This document shows positions 1-6,354 of a stretch of 8,336 nucleotides of DNA, one piece after another. Origin of the DNA: SKGA01 sp051819745. GTDB lineage: Archaea > Nanobdellota > Nanobdellia > Woesearchaeales > SKGA01. The DNA lies in NCBI GenBank assembly GCA_051819745.1, contig JBNJGO010000035.1:1-8336 (forward strand), written 5' to 3'. Position 1 is the first letter of the stretch. Every line of letters begins with the position of its first letter. The translations under genes and the position numbers were made by a program. The notes under the pieces were generated by a model that was not told the DNA's origin, did no database searches, and worked only from the letters and a program-made list of their open reading frames with translations.

Positions 1-2096
1 CCTTTATCAGTAGCGTTCTTTTTCTCAGTGTCCTTATCTGTGGACAGGACTTGCTCGTCACGAGAACCATCACGATAGATAGTCACACCTTTACAACCAA
101 GATCGTACGCTTTTTCATACAAGCTCATCGTATCATCAACCGAGAATGTCGAAGGAACATTAGCTGTTTTTGAAATCGAAGAATCCGTCCAACGTTGAAT
201 CGTTGCTTGAACCTTAATGTGATCTTCAGGACCCAGTTCCATGGCACTAACAAAAAAATCAGGAAGCGAACCATCATCATTTTTCTTATACTCTTTAGCA
301 AGATCAATCTCAACTTCATGAAAACCAAGACGACTTTGCTGATAATATTTGAAAGCGAAAAACGGTTCAATACCTGTTGATGTTCCAAGCATAGAACCAA
401 CAGTGCCAGTTGGAGCTTGAGTGGTTAAAGTGACATTTCGCATACCTTGTTCTCGAATTAACTCCCTAACATCTTCAGGCAGACCTTTCATAAAACCACT
501 TTCAAGAAACTTCTCAGCATCAAAGTTAGGAAATGAACCTTTCTCTTTAGCAATTGCAGATGAAGTCTTATACGCTGTGACAGCAATAGTCTTGTATAAT
601 TTATTAACAAAATCCTGAGCTACAGAACTACCAAAGCGAAGACGCATACGAATAAGAACTTCAGCAAGTCCAAGAGTCCCACAGCCAATACGACGTTCAG
701 ATAATTGATTTTCTTTATTCTGTTCGAAAATATAAGGTGTGAGGTCTATAATATTATCCATGAAACGAACAAGAAGTTCGGTGGACGATTTCAAGGCAGA
801 CCAGTCAAACTCATATACTGGACCAAGTTCATCATCAGCTGTTTTCTTGGTGAAATTATTGAGTGCCAAATGTCCGAGATTACACACACCCCATTCGGGA
901 AGACCTTGTTCACCACAAGGATTAGTGCAAACGATAGGATTATAGTAATATGAATTGCTCATTTGGTTGTACCGACCAATAAAAACAATTCCTGGTTCAG
1001 CACTTTTCCAAGCAGAACCAATAAGAGATTGCCAAAGAGACCTTGCCTTGATAGTCTTATAGACTGTAGTCTTATAACCTTGTGCTTTCCACTTAAACAA
1101 ATCCCCATCCCACTTTTGATCATAAATCTTTTTCGTTTCAGGATCAGTAACATCAGGGAATTCCAAATTCCAATCAGCATCAACTTTTACAGCAGACATG
1201 AACTCGTCAGAAACAAGTACAGAGATATTTGCGTTGTCCAAAAAACCAATCTTGTGTTTTGATGAGATAAACTCTTCAATATCAGGATGCCAATCTGCAA
1301 GCATGAGCATTAATGCCCCTCTACGAGAACCACCTTGCTCAATAAGACCTGTCGCGTTAGAATATAAATTACCCCACGAAACAGAACCGCTTGATTTACC
1401 ATTCACACCGCGAATATACGCGTATCGGGGTCTGAGAGTGCTTAAATTAAGACCTGCCCCTCCACCTCTGCTCATTGTTTCAACCATATAATACAGCGTG
1501 TCGCGTACGATTGATTCGCGAGAATCTTTAGGTGAAGGAAGAACATAACAATTGTAAAGAGTGAGATTTGAAGTATACGTTCCTTTTTCATCAACATTAG
1601 CACCAGCCATAATCCGTCCCGCAGGTTGAATATAGCCGTTAAGAAGCGCATCAGCAAAATCTTTCTCTAATTTTTTTCGCATATCAACATCAGATTCTAC
1701 ACTAGACGCTGCTTTAGCAACTCGAGTGTATGCTTCTTTAATACTTTCAGTTGGAAGATCACATTTCTTCTTAGCGACAGTTAAAGGAGTAGCCCCTTTG
1801 TAAGCACCAGTTATCATAATCAGTGAGGCAGTATATTCATCAACAGAAACAACAATACCTAAATCTTTTTTTGGATATTTCGGATGATCTTTAGAAATAG
1901 CAACAACAAGATCCCCCTTTTCAATCGGTCGAGTAGACTTTATAGAATACCTATCAAAAAAAATGATAAGGCCCATCTCATTAAGTTGTGTGGATCCATT
2001 AAGAATTTCTCTAGAACGAGAACTTATAGTAACATTTTTTTCATCCAAAAAAGAAACCAAATCAGAATTATTATATTGTGATTGTTGTTCTGCCAT
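1..2096 (-). CDS. nrdJ: Class II (B12-dependent) ribonucleotide reductase, canonical, 3' end outside window
   Basis: Reduces ribonucleotides to deoxyribonucleotides in the cytosol, using adenosylcobalamin to make a cysteine thiyl radical. 698 residues are visible. An N-terminal part with a small beta-rich segment (about residues 41-105, starting near FFDRY) is of a kind seen in many long NrdJ proteins. The RNR barrel follows. The first redox cysteine is C183 in YNCYVLPSPKDS. The finger loop TNPCGEQ carries N392, radical C394 and E396, and the second redox cysteine is C405 in GVCNLG. The phosphate-binding loop APTGT is at 561-565, and LGCKGVTIYRDGS at 667-678 marks the barrel end. Every catalytic residue expected is present. 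The reading frame is open to base 1, where the C-terminal tail, usually holding a CxxC shuttle, is cut off. The ATG at 2096 is chosen because GGGGGT lies 5 nt upstream. It lies downstream of the other RNR-like gene but has its own promoter region with NrdR-like boxes. Family assignment is very secure. Confidence 0.96.
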   Translation of the reverse strand, partial: MAEQQSQYNNSDLVSFLDEKNVTISSRSREILNGSTQLNEMGLIIFFDRYSIKSTRPIEKGDLVVAISKDHPKYPKKDLGIVVSVDEYTASLIMITGAYKGATPLTVAKKKCDLPTESIKEAYTRVAKAASSVESDVDMRKKLEKDFADALLNGYIQPAGRIMAGANVDEKGTYTSNLTLYNCYVLPSPKDSRESIVRDTLYYMVETMSRGGGAGLNLSTLRPRYAYIRGVNGKSSGSVSWGNLYSNATGLIEQGGSRRGALMLMLADWHPDIEEFISSKHKIGFLDNANISVLVSDEFMSAVKVDADWNLEFPDVTDPETKKIYDQKWDGDLFKWKAQGYKTTVYKTIKARSLWQSLIGSAWKSAEPGIVFIGRYNQMSNSYYYNPIVCTNPCGEQGLPEWGVCNLGHLALNNFTKKTADDELGPVYEFDWSALKSSTELLVRFMDNIIDLTPYIFEQNKENQLSERRIGCGTLGLAEVLIRMRLRFGSSVAQDFVNKLYKTIAVTAYKTSSAIAKEKGSFPNFDAEKFLESGFMKGLPEDVRELIREQGMRNVTLTTQAPTGTVGSMLGTSTGIEPFFAFKYYQQSRLGFHEVEIDLAKEYKKNDDGSLPDFFVSAMELGPEDHIKVQATIQRWTDSSISKTANVPSTFSVDDTMSLYEKAYDLGCKGVTIYRDGSRDEQVLSTDKDTEKKNATDK

Positions 2097-2101
2097 ACTA
2101 T

Positions 2102-2107
2102 ACCCCC
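2102..2107 (-). promoter_or_regulatory. Shine-Dalgarno of nrdJ
   Basis: Minus strand reads GGGGGT, then ATAGT, then ATG. It differs from the ideal GGAGGT by one base that can still pair with the anti-SD through G-U. It fixes the nrdJ start at 2096. Confidence 0.7.
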
Positions 2108-2127
2108 AGTGCACACACAATACATAA

Positions 2128-2143
2128 ACACTATATGTAGTGT
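2128..2143 (-). promoter_or_regulatory. NrdR-box-like operator 1, overlapping the probable nrdJ TATA box
   Basis: Plus-strand sequence ACACTATATGTAGTGT matches the published NrdR-box consensus acaCwAtATaTwGtgt at 15 of 16 positions, including every strongly conserved one. It is the core of a perfect inverted repeat with 8-bp arms (2126-2133 and 2138-2145). The minus-strand element ACATATAG within it sits about 40 nt before the nrdJ ATG, the same distance as the TATA-like box of the neighbouring RNR gene. Binding here would therefore block TBP. That the site is bound by NrdR is inferred; no nrdR gene is in the window. Confidence 0.7.
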
Positions 2144-2149
2144 TTTATG

Positions 2150-2159
2150 GTGTATACAC
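2150..2159. repeat. 10-bp perfect palindrome between the two NrdR-like boxes
   Basis: GTGTATACAC is self-complementary and lies in the 16-bp gap between the two boxes. It could be part of an operator or just a by-product of the CA/TG-rich local sequence. No function is assigned. Confidence 0.35.
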
Positions 2160-2175
2160 ACACTATATTTAGGTA
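2160..2175 (-). promoter_or_regulatory. NrdR-box-like operator 2
   Basis: ACACTATATTTAGGTA matches the NrdR consensus at 12 of 16 positions, including all the strongly conserved ones (C4, A6, A8, T9, T11, G13). Its centre lies 32 bp from that of box 1, close to three helical turns, which is the arrangement described for tandem NrdR boxes in bacteria. One half-site is weaker than in box 1. Confidence 0.55.
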
Positions 2176-2210
2176 AAGAATCTTGTTCTTTAAATATATA
2201 TTGAAACAAC

Positions 2211-2246
2211 AAAAACCCCATTACAATATATATTTTTTAGTGTAAT
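2211..2246 (-). terminator. Possible terminator of the upstream RNR-like gene
   Basis: On the minus strand, 17 nt past the stop at 2263, a weak stem (ATTACA at 2246-2241 pairing with TGTAAT at 2225-2220) is followed by GGGGTTTTTG, with T5 at 2215-2211. A T-tract after a gene end suits archaeal termination. The stem is short and AT-rich, so support is modest. Confidence 0.35.
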
Positions 2247-2262
2247 TATAGTGTTAATCTGT

Positions 2263-4041
2263 TTAATCCAATAAAGCATCATCGGGTTTAAATGCTGAAA
2301 GTCTTGTTTGGCGCTTAGTAACAACAGCCTGATCACCACGACAACCATCACGATAAACAGTCACACCCTTACAACCAAGATCAAAAGCATGTAAGAATAT
2401 TGAAGAAATATCCTCGATAGTTGCTGAATTTGGAAGATTGATAGTTTTTGAAATCGAATTATCAACATACTCCTGGAAAGTAGCCATCACACTAAGATGC
2501 TGTTCGGGAGAAACATCCATTGCTGTCTTAAAGATATTCTTAAAAGAATCATCAAGCCAAGAAATATTCTGCAAGGAATCAACAAATCGCAATTGAATCT
2601 TGGAAGAATGATCTATAGATAACGACTCTACGGCTTTTAAAAAAGAAGAATTTAATACTGTTAACTCATCACCCTCCCCGGTTGTTGTAGTAAACGAAAG
2701 AGCATATACTGGTTCTATAGATTGGGACGTTCCAGCGAGTAAACTAGTCGAACCAGTCGGCGCGATAGAAGTGATAGAAGCATTTCTCATCGGATATGAC
2801 CAGGATGATTTTTCAAAAAGAGGAAACACTCCTCGTTGAGATGCTAATTTAGAAGACGCACGGTGAGATTCTTTTTTAATAACAAGCATTACTTTTCGAA
2901 TCAAATCAATAGATTCTTTAGAACCGTAAGGAATTTTAAGAAGAAATAATAAATCTGCAAAACCAAGAACACCAAGACCAATCTTTCGAGAACGCTTTGA
3001 TTGCGTTTCAAAAAATTCATCGACATAATTATGCATATCAACAGCATTATCGAGAAAATGAACTGCATCATGAACAACTTGTTTTAATAAATCAAAATCT
3101 AATTCAAAAGAAGTATCGCTAACAGACTTTACCATTCGAGAAAGATTGATGTGAGCATAAGGAACACCTTCAAAGGATTCTAATTCATATTGACCACAAG
3201 CACCAGTACAAAGAACTGAACGATCTGAAAAAGGATATGAATCATTCATAGTATCAATAAAAATAATACCTGGATCACCCGTTTTCCATGATTGCTCAAC
3301 AATAGCATCAAACAACTGGCGAGCAGGAACAGTCTGAACCACACTATTATCACGAGGATTGATAAGATCAAAATCACCATCCTTTTTGACAGCAGACATG
3401 AAAGAAGATGTTAAGGCAACCGATAAATTAAAATTTTGAAACTTGGAACTATCTTCTTTAGATTTGATAAACGAAAGAATGTCAGGATGAGAAATATGAA
3501 GGACAGCCATATTAGCACCATTACGGCGACCACCCTGTAAAATAGCATTAAAAGAAGTATCAAAAATATTCATCACGCTAAGAGGACCGAAGGCAACATT
3601 TTTCATTCCAGAAACCTCATCATATTTTGGTCTGATACTAGAAAAACTAAAACCAAGACCACCACCGTGTTGTTGAATGAAGGCAGACAACTTGAGAACT
3701 TCAAAAATATCTTCTATACTATCAGGAACGTCAAGCGCGTGATCAGAAAACAAAAATTGCAATCTATTACCAGCATTCATCAATATAGGCGATGCAGGAA
3801 TAAAATGAAGATGTCTCAAATGATCCAAAAAAGTCTTGTACGTCTTTTGAACATCACCACCATAAGCACGATCGGCTTGCGCAATATTCTTTGCAACCCT
3901 ATTCATCATAGCTAAAGGAGTTTCTACAACATCATCACCAACCTTATTCAAATACCTCTTTCTAAGCAAATCAAGAGATAATGGTCCTAAACCAAGATTT
4001 TCATCATCAGGGTCAACTGTTGGAGAGGAAACTTTATTCAT
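2263..4041 (-). CDS. Class II ribonucleotide reductase paralog with degenerate active site (possible pseudoenzyme)
   Basis: 592 residues with the full class II RNR barrel. Recognisable blocks are IPASPILMNAG (81-91), GGGLGFSFSSIRPK (126-139), QGGRRNGANMAVL (169-181), GLGVLGFADLL (355-365), APTGST (427-432) and LGCKGVTVYRDGCR (555-568). At the active site the usual NPCGEQ reads GACGQY: radical C282 is kept, but Asn is G280 and Glu is Q284. The first redox cysteine (SACFVLP in relatives) is D100 in SDHALDV. The second (SCNLGS in relatives) is V293 in GVPYAHI. The chain ends about 24 residues after the last conserved block with no C-terminal CxxC. The frame is long and intact, so it is probably expressed and selected. 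Normal ribonucleotide reduction looks impossible; a regulatory partner of the intact NrdJ or a different radical reaction is speculation. The start at 4041 is set by AGGTG 6 nt upstream; the in-frame GTG at 4050 belongs to that motif. Family is sure, function unknown. Confidence 0.9.
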   Translation of the reverse strand: MNKVSSPTVDPDDENLGLGPLSLDLLRKRYLNKVGDDVVETPLAMMNRVAKNIAQADRAYGGDVQKTYKTFLDHLRHLHFIPASPILMNAGNRLQFLFSDHALDVPDSIEDIFEVLKLSAFIQQHGGGLGFSFSSIRPKYDEVSGMKNVAFGPLSVMNIFDTSFNAILQGGRRNGANMAVLHISHPDILSFIKSKEDSSKFQNFNLSVALTSSFMSAVKKDGDFDLINPRDNSVVQTVPARQLFDAIVEQSWKTGDPGIIFIDTMNDSYPFSDRSVLCTGACGQYELESFEGVPYAHINLSRMVKSVSDTSFELDFDLLKQVVHDAVHFLDNAVDMHNYVDEFFETQSKRSRKIGLGVLGFADLLFLLKIPYGSKESIDLIRKVMLVIKKESHRASSKLASQRGVFPLFEKSSWSYPMRNASITSIAPTGSTSLLAGTSQSIEPVYALSFTTTTGEGDELTVLNSSFLKAVESLSIDHSSKIQLRFVDSLQNISWLDDSFKNIFKTAMDVSPEQHLSVMATFQEYVDNSISKTINLPNSATIEDISSIFLHAFDLGCKGVTVYRDGCRGDQAVVTKRQTRLSAFKPDDALLD

Positions 4042-4047
4042 AACATA

Positions 4048-4052
4048 CACCT
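4048..4052 (-). promoter_or_regulatory. Shine-Dalgarno of the RNR-like paralog
   Basis: Minus strand AGGTG, six bases before the ATG at 4041. Its GTG is in frame with the gene and could be mistaken for a start three codons upstream. The same AGGTG-N6-ATG layout occurs before yjbQ. Confidence 0.7.
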
Positions 4053-4076
4053 GGCACTAGTTACATACATAGACAA

Positions 4077-4086
4077 CTATAAAAAG
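4077..4086 (-). promoter_or_regulatory. Probable TATA box of the RNR-like paralog
   Basis: Minus strand CTTTTTATAG, centred about 40 nt before the ATG. Transcription starting about 25 nt downstream would give a leader of roughly 15 nt that just includes the Shine-Dalgarno. No convincing NrdR box is seen here. Confidence 0.5.
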
Positions 4087-4154
4087 ATTATGGAAACAAA
4101 TCTCCTAACGGAAGACAAACACTCATTCCTTTTCTACCATTGAAACAAGCATTC

Positions 4155-4176
4155 TATTCGGCAAAAAAGCCGAATA
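4155..4176 (-). terminator. Perfect 8-bp stem-loop between antiporter and RNR-like gene
   Basis: Arms TATTCGGC and GCCGAATA enclose a six-base homopolymer loop (T6 on the minus strand). It is preceded on that strand by another T-run. It lies 57-78 nt past the antiporter stop and about 70 nt upstream of the next gene's TATA box, so a role in ending antiporter transcription is most plausible. It lacks a U-tract directly after the stem, so it is not a classic bacterial terminator, and an operator or RNA hairpin is possible. Confidence 0.45.
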
Positions 4177-4232
4177 AAAATCCTGAGAAATATTTTCACA
4201 CACTACACACGTACATTAATACTTAGAAGAAC

Positions 4233-5447
4233 TCATTTATGAGGGTGCTTGAAGTGATGAGTACGGTGCTTGACAAAAAAGCGAAACATTACAGGAGCTA
4301 AAACAGTCGTTATAATAGCAACAAAAACAACACTTGAAAATAAACTCGAGGGAATAATAGAATGACTACGCGCAATCTCCAGCACTATCAACGCCATCGC
4401 ACCACGCGCCCCAAGACCCCAACCAACAAGATTTGCAACGCGAAAGGAAAATTTTTTCTCGGCAAAAAAATAACCTATAAGCGCACCAAACCATTTACCA
4501 AATAAACCGATGACAACAAGCAAACTGACAAGAAGAAGATTAAGTGAAGAAAAATCAATATTTAATCCTATTGAGATAAAAAATAACAGCATAACAAAAC
4601 CAAACGTTATTGTTTTGAACATATCATCGATTTTTGCTTCTTCAAGCATTTCTTTCTTATTATTACTCTCAAAACTCGAACGAACGAGAACACCTGCAAT
4701 TAATGCACCTATAGCAAAACCAAAGTGCAGATAGTAACTGAATGAAGCCAGGACGAGGACTAAAATAAAGGTTACGGTGAATAAATCATATTTATTCTTA
4801 AAGGAAGTTTTTGTATAATAATTGTGAATGAAAGGAAGAACAATATAATGAAGAAAGAACAAAAAACCGATCAGAATAGACATTTCAATAAGTAGTCGTA
4901 AAAGACCAACACTCATCGCTTGTGAGGAAACGAAAAAAATCGTCATGATACCAATAAAAAAAATACTGAGTACATCGTCAAGAACGCCAGAACTGATAAT
5001 TAATTGACCTATTTTTGATTTGAGAAGTTTTGCTTCATCAAGAAGAACTAAGGATACACTCTCATCACTCACCGCTAAAACTATAGCGATACTGAGAGCT
5101 GCAATCCACGAGTACCCCAAAAACAACACTATAACAAACGCAAAAATTGCGGGTATAAAGGTACTACACAAAGTAATAAAAGTCACATCGCGCTCAGAAG
5201 CTTTAACACTTTGAACATTGATTTTCAAACCAATATAAAAAAGAAGTAAAATAATACCAAGGTCGGAAAATATTGAAAACAATGATGAAAGATTATCGAT
5301 TGGAACAAGAGATTGTATAATAGGGATGGAAAGGATTATACCTGCAAGCAAAGGACCAAGCAAACTAGGCAAAGATAAGCGAACAGCCAGATGAGAAATC
5401 AGAAAGGCAAGGGACAAACTTATGAGAAGAATGACAACAGGTTCCAT
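4233..5447 (-). CDS. CPA2-family cation/proton antiporter, membrane domain only
   Basis: 404-residue, strongly hydrophobic protein with about a dozen membrane segments. It is likely to exchange Na+ or K+ for H+ across the cytoplasmic membrane. The N-terminal LPSLLGPLLAGIIL (26-39) and DLGIILLLFYIGL (62-74) are typical of the NapA/KefC-type family. GVLDDVL (154-160) carries the double aspartate D157/D158 that marks electrogenic Na+/H+ antiporters such as NapA. K318 in LFGKWFGAL may correspond to the lysine that pairs with the aspartate in NapA. GLGARGAMALIVLE (344-357) is the conserved late motif. There is no C-terminal TrkA/RCK or USP domain. Two odd points: SDES (127-130) puts two acids where relatives usually have small or hydroxyl residues, and the tail HRTHHFKHPHK has five histidines in its first ten residues. 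The ATG at 5447 has no Shine-Dalgarno but a TATA-like box about 30 nt upstream. Cation specificity cannot be told from sequence. Confidence 0.92.
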   Translation of the reverse strand: MEPVVILLISLSLAFLISHLAVRLSLPSLLGPLLAGIILSIPIIQSLVPIDNLSSLFSIFSDLGIILLLFYIGLKINVQSVKASERDVTFITLCSTFIPAIFAFVIVLFLGYSWIAALSIAIVLAVSDESVSLVLLDEAKLLKSKIGQLIISSGVLDDVLSIFFIGIMTIFFVSSQAMSVGLLRLLIEMSILIGFLFFLHYIVLPFIHNYYTKTSFKNKYDLFTVTFILVLVLASFSYYLHFGFAIGALIAGVLVRSSFESNNKKEMLEEAKIDDMFKTITFGFVMLLFFISIGLNIDFSSLNLLLVSLLVVIGLFGKWFGALIGYFFAEKKFSFRVANLVGWGLGARGAMALIVLEIARSHSIIPSSLFSSVVFVAIITTVLAPVMFRFFVKHRTHHFKHPHK

Positions 5448-5472
5448 ACAGAATAAACAAGAGAAAAAAATA

Positions 5473-5481
5473 CTTTAAAAA
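5473..5481 (-). promoter_or_regulatory. Probable TATA box of the antiporter, leaderless transcript
   Basis: Minus strand TTTTTAAAG, centred 30 nt before the ATG at 5447. No Shine-Dalgarno lies between, so transcription probably begins at or just before the start codon. Confidence 0.5.
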
Positions 5482-5483
5482 GG

Positions 5484-5501
5484 TTTGTTTTATACAACAA
5501 A
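5484..5501. repeat. Inverted repeat in the antiporter-radC divergent region
   Basis: TTTGTT and AACAAA arms (6 bp each) are separated by 6 bp. The repeat lies just upstream of the antiporter TATA box, where an activator or repressor site would be expected. In such AT-rich DNA, chance is a real alternative. The remainder of this 222-bp intergenic region shows nothing else clear apart from the two promoters. Confidence 0.3.
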
Positions 5502-5640
5502 GACACTCAATAGCAACAATATTCTAACATTAAATAAAAAAAATCATTGACAATGTTCAAAAAAGGATTAAAACAAGAAATCTGATGCGAACACATAACA
5601 ACTCAATGCCGAAAATATTACGAAAAATATTGGTGAACGA

Positions 5641-5650
5641 ATAAAAAATA
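5641..5650 (+). promoter_or_regulatory. Probable TATA box of radC, leaderless transcript
   Basis: ATAAAAAATA, centred about 25 nt before the radC ATG and preceded by GAACGA. No Shine-Dalgarno precedes the ATG, which fits a leaderless archaeal transcript. Confidence 0.45.
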
Positions 5651-5669
5651 AAACAATAATACCAGTACC

Positions 5670-6335
5670 ATGAAACTGCAAGAGGAACCCGAACAAGAAC
5701 GTCCACGAGAACGTTTACTTAGACTCGGACCAGAAAGTTTGAAAACAGCAGAATTACTCGCAATCATCTTACAAACAGGAACCAACACTGCATCAGTGGT
5801 AGAATTTGCAAACGAGATTTTACGACAGCGACCACTCAATATCTTAGAACGAGCTAGCGTTCATGAACTTCAAACAATTCCAGGAATAGGAATTGCAAAA
5901 GCATGCACCATACAAGCAGTATTTGAACTAGGACGACGAACAAAAAAACCCTTACAAAACCGTCAAAAAATACGAAACGCCAAAGAAGTTTTTAAAGTAA
6001 AAGAACAACTTCAATATTTAACACAAGAAGAATGTCACATTCTAATTCTAGACACAAAAAACACCATTATTGCAACACACTTGATTGCAAGAGGTACGAT
6101 TAATACAACAATCATCCATCCTCGAGAAGTGTTTGTGAGGGCAATCAAAGAACAAGCAAACAGCATCATTGTAGTACACAACCATCCTACCGGAGACCCA
6201 ACACCCTCTAATGAAGATAAAATAGTAACTAAACAACTTTTTGAAACGGGAAAAATTATAGGAATAGAATTATTAGACCATGTGATTATTGGAAAAAAAT
6301 ATTATAGTTTTAAAGAAGAAGGCGAATTAGACTAA
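5670..6335 (+). CDS. radC: RadC family JAB-domain protein
   Basis: 221 residues, full length for the family. The N-terminus ERPRERLLRLGPESLKTAEL (10-29) and ILQTGT match the usual RadC opening. A helix-hairpin-helix (LQTIPGIGIAKACTI, 67-81) suggests DNA contact. The C-terminal JAB/MPN+ metalloprotease-like domain has its metal motif complete: H170-N-H172, PTGDPTPS, S180 and D183, with a glutamate at 120/121 upstream. RadC was named as a DNA repair protein, but that role is disputed and its biochemical activity is not settled. It is much commoner in bacteria than in archaea, so acquisition by transfer is possible. It is the only plus-strand gene here, monocistronic, diverging from the antiporter and converging on thiI with 19 bp between stop codons. 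The start is supported by the family N-terminus. Confidence 0.95.
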   Translation: MKLQEEPEQERPRERLLRLGPESLKTAELLAIILQTGTNTASVVEFANEILRQRPLNILERASVHELQTIPGIGIAKACTIQAVFELGRRTKKPLQNRQKIRNAKEVFKVKEQLQYLTQEECHILILDTKNTIIATHLIARGTINTTIIHPREVFVRAIKEQANSIIVVHNHPTGDPTPSNEDKIVTKQLFETGKIIGIELLDHVIIGKKYYSFKEEGELD

Positions 6336-6341
6336 AAAAAA
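6334..6341 (-). terminator. T-tract terminator of thiI
   Basis: A run of eight T on the minus strand begins 13 nt past the thiI stop and overlaps the radC stop codon on the other strand. A T-rich run without a hairpin is the usual archaeal termination signal. Confidence 0.5.
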
Positions 6342-6354
6342 GAATCGAAATATA

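Noticed and set aside
963..1262. Plus-strand 99-codon frame inside nrdJ
   Set aside because: It is a shadow of the minus-strand nrdJ coding sequence and shows no recognisable protein features.
2024..2221. 65-codon minus-strand frame over the nrdJ promoter and start
   Set aside because: It overlaps the nrdJ 5' end in another frame and covers the operators; composition is that of noncoding AT-rich DNA.
2239..2254. AGTGTAATTATAGTGT as a further NrdR box
   Set aside because: The right half matches perfectly, but the left half lacks the conserved C and A, and its position is out of step with the other boxes.
2263..4041. Split or frameshifted single RNR made of the two adjacent genes
   Set aside because: Both proteins contain the whole barrel from the first redox-site region to the YRDG block, so they are paralogs, not two halves of one enzyme.
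4056..4071. NrdR box in front of the RNR-like paralog (around GCACTAGTTACATACA)
   Set aside because: Only the left half resembles the consensus; the conserved A8, T11 and G13 are missing.
5585..5644. 19-residue basic reading frame (MRTHNNSMPKILRKILVNE) upstream of radC
   Set aside because: Very short, no promoter or Shine-Dalgarno of its own, and it runs into the radC TATA box; nothing supports translation.
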